From: Tsukamurella pulmonis
Lineage (GTDB): Bacteria > Actinomycetota > Actinomycetes > Mycobacteriales > Mycobacteriaceae
Assembly: GCF_900103175.1 (NCBI RefSeq)
Contig: NZ_FNLF01000002.1
Location: 1,302,001-1,366,000, forward strand
Length of the DNA: 64,000 bases
Reading direction: 5' to 3'
The notes beneath the pieces are model-generated. The model searched no databases. It was not told the DNA's origin and was given only the letters and a program-made list of their open reading frames with translations. Of the stretch, positions 10,759-18,241 are shown piece after piece. Each line of letters opens with the position of its first letter. Position 1 is the stretch's first letter. The position numbers and the translations under genes were made by a program.

Positions 10759-11709
10759 ATGACTTCTGGCAAGCGCGTCCTGTTGGCCGAGCCGCGCGGC
10801 TACTGTGCCGGCGTCGATCGAGCGGTGGAAACCGTCGAGAAGGCGCTCGAGAAGCACGGGGCGCCGGTGTACGTGCGCAAGGAGATCGTGCACAACCGGC
10901 ATGTCGTCGAGACCCTGCAGGACAAGGGCGTGGTCTTCGTCGACGAGACCGACGAGGTGCCCGAGGGCTCGCTGCTGGTCTTCTCCGCGCACGGCGTCTC
11001 GCCCGCGGTGCACGAGGGTGCGGCCGAGCGCAGCCTGCGCACCATCGACGCGACCTGCCCGCTGGTCACCAAGGTGCACCAGGAGGCCAAGCGGTTCGCC
11101 CGGGACGACTACGACATCCTGCTGATCGGGCACGAGGGCCACGAAGAGGTCGAGGGCACCGCCGGAGAGGCTCCGCAGCACGTGCAGCTGGTGGACGGAC
11201 CCGACGCGGTCGACAACGTCGTCGTGCGCGACGAGGACAAGCTCGTCTGGCTCTCGCAGACCACGCTCTCGGTCGACGAGACCATGGAGACGGTCCGTCG
11301 CCTGCGGGAGAAGTTCCCCAAGCTGCAGGATCCGCCCAGCGACGACATCTGCTACGCCACGCAGAACCGCCAGGTCGCGGTGAAGGCGATGGCACCCGAG
11401 TGTGATCTGGTCATCGTCGTCGGCTCGCGGAACTCGTCGAACTCCGTGCGGCTGGTCGAGGTCGCGCTGCAGGCCGGCGCCCGCGCCGCGCACCTCATCG
11501 ACTTCGCCCGCGAGATCGATCCCGCCTGGCTCGAGGGCGTGACCACGGTGGGCATCACCTCCGGCGCCTCCGTGCCGGAGATCCTGGTCAAGGGCGTCGT
11601 CGAGTACCTCGACGGCGAGGGCTTCCACGACGTGGAGACGGTCACCACCGCCAACGAGACGCTGGTCTTCGCCCTGCCGCGCGAGCTGCGTCCCCGCGCC
11701 AAGGCCTGA
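10759..11709 (+). CDS. ispH: 4-hydroxy-3-methylbut-2-enyl diphosphate reductase
   Basis: 316 residues. It catalyses the last step of the MEP isoprenoid pathway, reducing HMBPP to IPP and DMAPP with an iron-sulfur cluster. The three cluster cysteines are seen at C16 ([12 protein letters not shown]), C100 ([11 protein letters not shown]) and C198 ([11 protein letters not shown]). Also conserved are [28 protein letters not shown] and [10 protein letters not shown], and [10 protein letters not shown] near the end. Divergent from the xse operon, as in M. tuberculosis (Rv1110). Confidence 0.97.
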   Translation: MTSGKRVLLAEPRGYCAGVDRAVETVEKALEKHGAPVYVRKEIVHNRHVVETLQDKGVVFVDETDEVPEGSLLVFSAHGVSPAVHEGAAERSLRTIDATCPLVTKVHQEAKRFARDDYDILLIGHEGHEEVEGTAGEAPQHVQLVDGPDAVDNVVVRDEDKLVWLSQTTLSVDETMETVRRLREKFPKLQDPPSDDICYATQNRQVAVKAMAPECDLVIVVGSRNSSNSVRLVEVALQAGARAAHLIDFAREIDPAWLEGVTTVGITSGASVPEILVKGVVEYLDGEGFHDVETVTTANETLVFALPRELRPRAKA

Positions 11710-11742
11710 GCGCCTTCGAAATTCTCGTTACCGCACTTGGGA

Positions 11743-11748
11743 TACGGT
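11743..11748 (+). promoter_or_regulatory. -10 box TACGGT, probable leaderless promoter
   Basis: TACGGT ends 7 nt before ATG 11756 and only 1 nt before the alternative GTG 11750, which favours ATG 11756 as the start. Confidence 0.45.
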
Positions 11749-11755
11749 AGTGAGC

Positions 11756-11983
11756 ATGAGGTATCTGACGCCGGAGGACGTCCGGCACGTCGCCTTCGCC
11801 AAGCCGTCCATCGGAAGGCGCGGCTACAACGAGGACCAGGTCGATTCCTTCCTCGACGACGTCGAGGCCACGCTGCGGGATCTGTACGCCCGCCTTGCGC
11901 GCTACGAGGGCGCGGACAGCGCTCCGCCGCCGCCTCCGACTCCGCCGAACGCGGTGGATGAGCGCGGCTACCGCCGTTTCTGA
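11756..11983 (+). CDS. Short DivIVA-domain protein
   Basis: 75 residues. The whole N-terminal half is a DivIVA/Wag31 N-terminal domain: [20 protein letters not shown], then [20 protein letters not shown]. This part binds curved membrane in DivIVA proteins. The long coiled coil of Wag31 is absent; a short proline-rich tail ([10 protein letters not shown]) ends the protein. It is therefore a mini-DivIVA, not the main polar growth factor. Start chosen by the -10 spacing; GTG 11750 would add two residues. Convergent with the DUF6542 gene. Confidence 0.8.
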   Translation: MRYLTPEDVRHVAFAKPSIGRRGYNEDQVDSFLDDVEATLRDLYARLARYEGADSAPPPPPTPPNAVDERGYRRF

Positions 11984-11998
11984 GCCGGCACCGGGCGG

Positions 11999-13669
11999 TC
12001 AGTCCTTGTAGCGATGCCGCCGGATCTGCCGCGGCTCCTCCGCGGGCTCGACGAAGTCGTCGCGGAAGTTGGTCTCCACGGCGGTGTCCTCGCTCTGCGG
12101 CCGGTAGCGAGGCGGCCGGTAGTGCTCGTAGCGTCCGGGGCTCGATGGCGATTCACCGCGCCGCGCGCCGCGCTCGGCGTCGCCGCTGAGACTCGGCAGG
12201 TCGGGTTGTGCCGCGCGGCTGCCGGAGATGCGAGGGAGGGACGCGAAGTCGTCGCGGGGGATCCGCGGACGATCCCGCTCGCCCCGCGGGCGGACGGGCT
12301 CGCCGCCGCGGGCCCGGTCGATGTCGCGCGCCTCGCGTCGGTAGTCGCGGGCGTCGGCCGGGGTGCCGCCGCGTCCTGCGGGGGCGGCGGGGCGACCCTC
12401 GGGATCACGCGGGGTGCGCCAGCGCGGCTGCGGTTCGACGGCGCGCCGCCGCTCGTCGTCGTGGCGGAGCTCGCGCGCATCGGGGACACCCGGCCGCGGC
12501 CGGTCGCCCTGCGCGACGGCGGGACGGGGGCGTGCGCCCCGGGGGACGCCGCGCCGGTCATCGTCGACGGGGCGTCGCGGCATCGCGGGGCGGGGGATCT
12601 GACCGGAATCGGGGCGGACCACCCGGTTGACCGCGGTCGCGGGGGCGCCGGCGTCGCGAGCGGCGATCTCCTCGCGCGTGCGCTCGAGGCGGGCGGCGGA
12701 TTCGCGGCGCAGCTCGTCGCCACGGCGCACATCGCGGCGCAGGTCGTCGCGGCGCGGGTCCTCCCGGCGGGCGGCGGAGCTGCGGCCCCGGGCGGGCGCG
12801 TCGGTGCCGGAACGGGCGGCGCCGCGCCGGTCCGCGCGATCCCGGTCCGCACGCGTCCGATCGGTGCGATCGCGGGCGGGGCGGCTGGAGCGGTGCTCGG
12901 AGCCGCGGCTCTGGTGCCGCTCGGAGCGTCCGGCGCCGTCGGCGACCAGCGCCGCTGCTCCGGCTGCTCCGGCGGCGGCAGGTGCTGGGCGCAGCCGGGC
13001 GAACGCCGCGCGCAGCCGCTCGGCGATGGGCAGGCCGGCGGATTCGAGGGGCTTCTTCGCGGCCGTGGAGTCGGTCGTGGCCGCTGCGGCGGCCGGCTTC
13101 AGTGCGCCCGCTCCGGCGGCGGGCTTCGCCGCGCCGGGCTTGGTCGCCCCCGGCTTGGCGGATGCTCCCTTCGTCGCGCCGGCCTTCGCGGCCTTCGCCC
13201 CGCCAGTGGCGGAGCTGCGCTGGGCGCTGCGCGCGGTCGCGGTGAGCGAGCGGTACTGCAGCAGGCGCACGCCGCCGATGACGAGCACGACCGCGGTGGT
13301 CCAGAACATCCAGGGGAACAGCGAGATCATCGGGAACAGCACGTCGGTGAGGATCTGGCTGGTCTGGCGCGGGCTGGGGAGGTTCCACCACCGGTACAGC
13401 GGAATCGCGGTCGCGATGATCAGCGGGGGCTGCACCATGGCGGTGAACAGGGCGCGGTTGCGCACGGCGAGGACTGCGACCACGGCGCCGACGGCCATGG
13501 CGATCACGCCGGCGTTGGCGCCGGCGAACTCGCCCGATGCGAGGGCGCCCACCGCGGTGAACGCCAGCATGGTCAGGACAGCGCCCCACCACGGCAATCC
13601 GGGGACCGTCGCGAGCACGGAACGCTCGTCGACCGGTACCTGGGAGCGGGACGGTTGGAACTTCGACAC
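11999..13669 (-). CDS. DUF6542 membrane protein with long arginine-rich tail
   Basis: 556 residues in three parts. An N-terminal domain of about 130 residues has four membrane segments (VPGLPWWGAVLTMLAFTAVG; VIAMAVGAVVAVLAVRN; PLIIATAIPLYRWWNLPSPR; FPWMFWTTAVVLVIGGV) and fits DUF6542. An alanine/lysine linker with repeated GAxKPGA units follows. The last ~300 residues are low-complexity and very rich in Arg and Asp, ending RHRYKD, probably disordered. It occupies the Rv1111c position downstream of ispH. GTG 13669 lies 6 nt after a TACGGT box. Function unknown; the charged tail suggests nucleic acid or partner binding, which is speculation. Confidence 0.75.
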   Translation of the reverse strand: MSKFQPSRSQVPVDERSVLATVPGLPWWGAVLTMLAFTAVGALASGEFAGANAGVIAMAVGAVVAVLAVRNRALFTAMVQPPLIIATAIPLYRWWNLPSPRQTSQILTDVLFPMISLFPWMFWTTAVVLVIGGVRLLQYRSLTATARSAQRSSATGGAKAAKAGATKGASAKPGATKPGAAKPAAGAGALKPAAAAATTDSTAAKKPLESAGLPIAERLRAAFARLRPAPAAAGAAGAAALVADGAGRSERHQSRGSEHRSSRPARDRTDRTRADRDRADRRGAARSGTDAPARGRSSAARREDPRRDDLRRDVRRGDELRRESAARLERTREEIAARDAGAPATAVNRVVRPDSGQIPRPAMPRRPVDDDRRGVPRGARPRPAVAQGDRPRPGVPDARELRHDDERRRAVEPQPRWRTPRDPEGRPAAPAGRGGTPADARDYRREARDIDRARGGEPVRPRGERDRPRIPRDDFASLPRISGSRAAQPDLPSLSGDAERGARRGESPSSPGRYEHYRPPRYRPQSEDTAVETNFRDDFVEPAEEPRQIRRHRYKD

Positions 13670-13675
13670 AGGTGA

Positions 13676-13681
13676 ACCGTA
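13676..13681 (-). promoter_or_regulatory. -10 box TACGGT, probable leaderless promoter of the DUF6542 gene
   Basis: Minus-strand TACGGT is followed by 6 nt and GTG 13669. It lies just past the rmuC stop codon, so the gene need not be read from the rmuC operon. Confidence 0.45.
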
Positions 13682-13685
13682 CCGG

Positions 13686-14768
13686 TTAACACTGTGAGAA
13701 CCGAGAATCTGCCGTCGTGGGAACGGGTCGCGGCGTCCGATCGAGGGCCGCCGGGGCGTCCCGCGCATCGCCGGGCATCGAGTCGAGATCCGCCAGCCGG
13801 CGCGCCGTGACACCGACGCGCGCGTTGTACGAGCCGACGGTGGTGTTGAACGCCTCGACGGTCTTGCCCAGGGCCGAACCCAGCGCAGAGAAGTGACTGT
13901 TGAGGACGTCGAACCGCTCGTTGAGTTCACGACCGAGCGCGTGGATGCGTGCGGCGTCCTCCCCGAGCGCGTGCTGGCGCCAGGTGAGCGCCACGGCGCG
14001 CAGCATCGCGACGAGGGTGGTGGGTGTGGCGAGTACCACATTCCGGTCGAGTGCGAATTCGAGCAGATCCGGATCGGCTTGTAGGGCCGCGTCGAGGAAG
14101 GCCTCGGCCGGGACGAACATCACCACCAGCTCCGGCGAGCCCACCGCCTCCCAGTACCGCTTGCCCGCGAGTTGCACGACGTGGGAGCGGAATCGCCGGG
14201 CGTGGTCCGAGAGCAGTGCGGCGTGCTCCGCCGGCGGTGCCTCCAACAACTGCAGGTAGGCATCGAGCGGGACCTTGGCATCGACCGCCAGATCGCGGCC
14301 GCCGGCGAGGTGGACCACGAGATCAGGGCGCACTCGCACCTCGCCGACGGTGCCGCCGTGCTGGGTGGAGAAGTCGCAGTGCCGGCTGAGCCCGGCCAGC
14401 TCGACCACGCGCTCGAGCTGCAGCTCACCCCAGCGGCCGCGCACGGTGGAGGACTTCATGGCCGAGCGCAGCGTGGCCGTCTCGGCGCGCAGCGCCTCAC
14501 TCGTGCGGGCGACGGTGCCGATCTGCTCCCGGAGTCCGGCGAACGCTGCCACGCGGGTGCGCTCCGCGACGGCGAACTCGTGGCCCAACGCGTCCAGCGT
14601 CTGCCGCAGCGGAGCGAGCAGGGCGTTCACGGGCCCGGCGACGGCATCGGGCGAGGCACCGCCCTCGGGCCGCCCGGACTGCGCCGGGAGCACCCGGGCC
14701 AGGATGATCCCCACGGCGCCGCCGACCAGGAGCGCCAGCAGCGCGACGATCAGATGCGAGAGGTCCAT
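13686..14768 (-). CDS. rmuC: RmuC-type DNA recombination protein
   Basis: 360 residues: one N-terminal membrane helix (LIVALLALLVGGAVGIILAR), a coiled-coil region, and the RmuC nuclease-like domain with RGRWGELQLERVVELAGL, RPDLVVHLAGGRDLAVDAKV and ELVVMFVPAEAFLDAAL. RmuC limits rearrangements at short inverted repeats in E. coli; its biochemical activity is unclear. The start is ATG 14768, just before the hydrophobic helix. It lies 32 nt after the AI-2E-type gene and is the last gene of a repair-flavoured operon. Confidence 0.88.
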   Translation of the reverse strand: MDLSHLIVALLALLVGGAVGIILARVLPAQSGRPEGGASPDAVAGPVNALLAPLRQTLDALGHEFAVAERTRVAAFAGLREQIGTVARTSEALRAETATLRSAMKSSTVRGRWGELQLERVVELAGLSRHCDFSTQHGGTVGEVRVRPDLVVHLAGGRDLAVDAKVPLDAYLQLLEAPPAEHAALLSDHARRFRSHVVQLAGKRYWEAVGSPELVVMFVPAEAFLDAALQADPDLLEFALDRNVVLATPTTLVAMLRAVALTWRQHALGEDAARIHALGRELNERFDVLNSHFSALGSALGKTVEAFNTTVGSYNARVGVTARRLADLDSMPGDARDAPAALDRTPRPVPTTADSRFSQC

Positions 14769-14800
14769 GCCGTCAGCATGGCCACCCCCACTGACAAGTT

Positions 14801-16000
14801 TCAGGCGGCGTCGACCGGAGCGTCGTCCTTCGCGGGCTCGGGCGCCTTCTTGTGCCGGAACTTGTCCCAGAAGCTCGGCTTCGGCTCCTCCTCCGGCGGG
14901 GGCGTCTCGCCGGTCTGCTGATCGACGAGCTCGCCGAGGTACCGGAAGAGCACCGCGATCGCGGCGGCGACGGGGACGGCGAGGAAGGCGCCGATGATGC
15001 CGAACTGGGTGCCGCCGAAGGCGATGGCGAGCAGCACGATCGCGGGGTGCAGCTGCATCGAGCGGGATTGCAGGATGGGGGAGAGCACGTTGCCCTCGAG
15101 CTGCTGCACCGCGATGACGACGGCGAGCACGGCCAGCGCCGTGCCGAAGCCATTGGTCACCAGTGCGACGATCACGGCGAGCGCGCCCGCCACGAACGCA
15201 CCGACGATCGGGATGAAGCCGCCGAGGAAGGTGATCACGGCCAGCGCGCCCGCGAGGGGAACCTGCAGGATGACCAGCCCGAGGCCGATGAAGAGGGCGT
15301 CGATGAGACTGACCAGCGCCTGCGTGCGGATGAAGCCGCCGAGCGTGGTCCAGATGCGGCTGAGGAGCTCGGCGAAGTGCTCGGAGATCGGCGTGCCCGA
15401 ATGCCGCTTGAGCCACGGCATGAACTTGTCGCCGTCCTTGAGGAAGAAGAACGTCAGCATCGCGACCATGACGATCGCCACGACGAACGATCCGGCGGCG
15501 CTGACACCGGTGAAGACGCCGGTCGCGATCGTCTCCGCGCTCTCCTGCAGCTTCTTGGTGATCGACGTGACGAACTTGCTGATCTGCTCGTCCTGCAGGT
15601 TCAGCGGCGGGCCCTGCGCCCACTTCTGCACCTTGCCGACGCCCTCGACGGCGCGGTCGGCGATCTCCTTGGACTGCCCGCCGATCGACGGGGCGATGGC
15701 GCCGATGACGCCGCCGAGTACCCCCAGCGACAGGAGTAGGACGATCGCGGTGGCGAGCGCAGACGGCAGCCCCTTGCTGCGCAGCCAGCGCACAGGGGGC
15801 CAGAGCACCGTGCACAACAGGATCGCCAGCAGGACGGGGAGCAGGATCGACCAGAACTCGCCGATCAGCCACGTGAGCACGAAGAGCATCGCCGCCACGG
15901 CGACGACGCGCCAGCTCCAAGTGGCGAGCCACGTACCGGCTTCGCCGTAGACCTCGCTGCGGGTCTTCTTGCCCGGCGGGTTCGTCATCTCATCACTCAC
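14801..16000 (-). CDS. AI-2E family transporter (PF01594-type permease)
   Basis: 399 residues with about eight membrane segments in the family's 2+6 arrangement: two near the N-terminus (VVAVAAMLFVLTWLIGEFW, LLPVLLAILLCTVLWPPVRW), a soluble stretch (residues ~105-150), then LTFFFLKDGDKFMPWLKRH, a typical family motif, and six more helices. The C-terminus is charged (KPSFWDKFRHKKAPEPAKDD). Members export AI-2 or act as sodium/proton antiporters; this one is unassigned. GTG 16000 overlaps the ogt stop codon (GTGA), so translation is likely coupled; an ATG four codons later is possible. Confidence 0.85.
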   Translation of the reverse strand: MSDEMTNPPGKKTRSEVYGEAGTWLATWSWRVVAVAAMLFVLTWLIGEFWSILLPVLLAILLCTVLWPPVRWLRSKGLPSALATAIVLLLSLGVLGGVIGAIAPSIGGQSKEIADRAVEGVGKVQKWAQGPPLNLQDEQISKFVTSITKKLQESAETIATGVFTGVSAAGSFVVAIVMVAMLTFFFLKDGDKFMPWLKRHSGTPISEHFAELLSRIWTTLGGFIRTQALVSLIDALFIGLGLVILQVPLAGALAVITFLGGFIPIVGAFVAGALAVIVALVTNGFGTALAVLAVVIAVQQLEGNVLSPILQSRSMQLHPAIVLLAIAFGGTQFGIIGAFLAVPVAAAIAVLFRYLGELVDQQTGETPPPEEEPKPSFWDKFRHKKAPEPAKDDAPVDAA

Positions 16001-16506
16001 GATGCGATGGTATGTGCCTCGTGCGCCAACAGCCACTCCTTGACCTCGAGTCCCCACCGGAATCCGCCGAGCGAGCCGTCCAGTCGCAACACGCGGTGGC
16101 ACGGGACGAACAGCGCCGCCGCGTTGCGGGCACAGGCCATGGCCGCCGCCCGGACCGCCGCCGGCCGCCCGGCGAGGCCCGCGTACTCGGTGTAGGTCAC
16201 GGGTCTTCCGGGTTCGACGGTGCGCAGTACGTCCCAGGCGTGCTCGACGAACGCGCCCGAACGCTGGCGCACGACGACGTCGTCGATCGCGCCGATCTCG
16301 CCGGCGTGGAAGGCCGCGACGGCGCGACTGACGGAGCCGAGGTCTGCGCGCTCGTCCACGGCCGCGGGGCGCAGCGCGGCGTGGATCACCGGCAGCAGCG
16401 TGCCCGGGTCGTCGGTCCACCCCGAGGCGAGCACGGCACCGTCGGCGTCGACGACGGCGGTGAACGGCCCGGCGGGCGTGTCCTGGGTGGCGAAAGTAGC
16501 GGTCAC
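15997..16506 (-). CDS. ogt: Methylated-DNA--protein-cysteine methyltransferase
   Basis: 169 residues, a stand-alone Ogt/Ada-C type protein that removes alkyl groups from O6-alkylguanine onto its own cysteine. The acceptor motif is VPCHRVLR with Cys136, preceded by GRPVTYTEYAGLAGRPAAVR (DNA-binding helix-turn-helix with the Arg finger) and AMACARNAAAL. Its GTG overlaps the stop codon of the Ada-AlkA gene (GTGA), placing it in the same alkylation-repair operon. Confidence 0.95.
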   Translation of the reverse strand: MTATFATQDTPAGPFTAVVDADGAVLASGWTDDPGTLLPVIHAALRPAAVDERADLGSVSRAVAAFHAGEIGAIDDVVVRQRSGAFVEHAWDVLRTVEPGRPVTYTEYAGLAGRPAAVRAAAMACARNAAALFVPCHRVLRLDGSLGGFRWGLEVKEWLLAHEAHTIAS

Positions 16507-17972
16507 GGGGCGATCCTCCGGTCGGCGGTGAGGGCGTGGTTCCACAGGTGCAGCGAGACGTAGCTGCCCCAGGGGCTCCATCGGTTGCCGGTGACGTCGA
16601 GGTCGAGGAGCCGGGCTCCCTTGGCGACCACGAGGTCCGACGTCAGCAGGGTGTCGGGATCGGCGAGCATGCGCATCGCCACGTAGTCGGCGGTCCACGG
16701 GCCCACGCCGCGCAGGCGCAGCAGTTCCGCTCTGGCCTCCGCGCGGGTCATCCCGGCGTGCAGGTCGATCCGCCCGGCGGCGAGTTCCGTCGCGACGCCG
16801 AGGATCGCGGAGACCCGGGCGCGCGGACCGGTGAGCACCGCGGCGCCTTCCTCGGCGATGGCCGCCGGCGTCGGGAAGGCATGGGTGACGCGGCCTTCCG
16901 GATCGTCGACCTCCTCGCCGAGCGTGGCGACCAGGCGCGCCTCGTGGGTGGCCGCCGCGGCGATCGAGATCTGCTGACCGATCATCGTGCGCACCAGCAG
17001 CTCCGCGGGATCGACGTCGCCGAACAGCCGGATGCCCGGCGTGCCGGCGACGAGCGGGGCCAGCTGCGGATCGCCTGCGAGTGCCTCATCCGTCGCGGTG
17101 GGATCGGCGTCGAGCCCGAGCAGGTGCCGCAGCCGCGCCACGGCGGTCGACAGGTCGCTCATCGTCGCCAGCGACAGGGTGGCGCGGACGTACCCGTCCG
17201 GAACCGAACCCAGGTCGACGGTGGCGATCCCGTTCCCGCCCGGCAGGCGCAGGACGCGGGTGTAGCGGTCACCGTCGGCGTGTTCGAGGCCGGCCACGGC
17301 GTGCGCGCCGAGGAACCAGCGCACCCACCCAGTGGCGTACGGCCTGCGCAGCGCGAGGCGCAGACTCAGCTCACCGGTGGCGGCGGCGCGGTCCGGGTTC
17401 CGCTGCGCGCGCAGTTCCGAAGGCGTGCGGGCGAAGACCTCACGGATCGTGTCGTTGAACTGGCGGATCGAGCTGAACCCGGCGGCGAAGGCGATGTCGG
17501 AGAAGGGCATCGCCGTGCTCGTGATCAGGATCCGCGCGGTGGTGGCGCGGTGCGCCCGGGCCAGGGCCAGCGGTCCTGCGCCGAGTTCGGCGGTGAGGAC
17601 CCGCGTGAGCTGGCGCGGGCTGTATCCGAGCCGCTCGGCGAGGCCCGCGACGCCGGCGCGATCCACCACCCCGTCGGCGATCAGGCGCATGGCGCGGGCG
17701 GCGAGGTCCGACTCGAGGTTCCACCGGGGAGAACCGGGGACGGCGTCGGGGAGGCACCGTCGGCACGCCCGGTACCCGGCGGCCTGCGCCGCGGCGGCCG
17801 TGAGGTGGAAGCTCACGTTCTCCGCCTTGGGGGTGGTCGCCGGGCACGACGGGCGGCAGTAGATGCCGGTGGTGGCGACCGCGGTGTAGAACTGTCCGTC
17901 GAACCGGGGATCGCGGCCGGCGATGGCCCGGTAGCACCGGTCGAAGTCGAGGTGGGGCGAGCTGATGGTCAC
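16503..17972 (-). CDS. Ada-AlkA fusion: alkylation sensor and 3-methyladenine glycosylase
   Basis: 489 residues in three domains. Residues ~10-75: Ada methylphosphotriester domain with C39, C43, C70 and C73 (GIYCRPSC and RACRRC) that bind zinc, one of which accepts the methyl group. Residues ~85-185: AraC-type helix-turn-helix (LAERLGYSPRQLTRVL; DIAFAAGFSSIRQFNDTIRE). Residues ~200-489: AlkA glycosylase with helix-hairpin-helix LRGVGPWTADYVAMRML and a downstream Asp in TLLTSDLVV. It joins damage sensing, transcription activation and base excision in one chain, an arrangement known in actinomycetes. It heads the operon with ogt and likely activates it when methylated (inference). Confidence 0.93.
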   Translation of the reverse strand: MTISSPHLDFDRCYRAIAGRDPRFDGQFYTAVATTGIYCRPSCPATTPKAENVSFHLTAAAAQAAGYRACRRCLPDAVPGSPRWNLESDLAARAMRLIADGVVDRAGVAGLAERLGYSPRQLTRVLTAELGAGPLALARAHRATTARILITSTAMPFSDIAFAAGFSSIRQFNDTIREVFARTPSELRAQRNPDRAAATGELSLRLALRRPYATGWVRWFLGAHAVAGLEHADGDRYTRVLRLPGGNGIATVDLGSVPDGYVRATLSLATMSDLSTAVARLRHLLGLDADPTATDEALAGDPQLAPLVAGTPGIRLFGDVDPAELLVRTMIGQQISIAAAATHEARLVATLGEEVDDPEGRVTHAFPTPAAIAEEGAAVLTGPRARVSAILGVATELAAGRIDLHAGMTRAEARAELLRLRGVGPWTADYVAMRMLADPDTLLTSDLVVAKGARLLDLDVTGNRWSPWGSYVSLHLWNHALTADRRIAP

Positions 17973-18040
17973 CCGTACGACTCTGGCACCCGGCGGGCGC
18001 CCGCGCTAGCGGCTTTCGGACACCACCGTGGCGCCGGCGC

Positions 18041-18241
18041 TCAGCAGCAGCGGGCGCTCACCGTCGCGCCGTCGTGCCGGGCCTTCCAGTACTCCCGCTC
18101 GGTCATCACCGGTTCGCCCGGATGCGTCGCGCGACGGTGCTCGACGTACCGCTGGTAGTGGTTGTCGCCCATGATCGAGCCCACGTACCAGCGGATCGCC
18201 CTCAGTGCCCGGATGATCGGCTCACGCCCAGGGCGTCCCAT
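18041..18241 (-). CDS. YbdD/YjiX family small protein
   Basis: 66 residues. The pattern is that of the small protein encoded after cstA in many bacteria: RALRAIRWYVGSIMGDNHYQ, then RYVEHRRATHPGEPVMTERE and the usual C-terminal cysteine pair (ARCC). It is thought to work with CstA/BtsT-type pyruvate or peptide transporters; the mechanism is not known. ATG 18241 overlaps the end of cstA by 40 nt, unusually long; no better start exists in the frame. Confidence 0.85.
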   Translation of the reverse strand: MGRPGREPIIRALRAIRWYVGSIMGDNHYQRYVEHRRATHPGEPVMTEREYWKARHDGATVSARCC

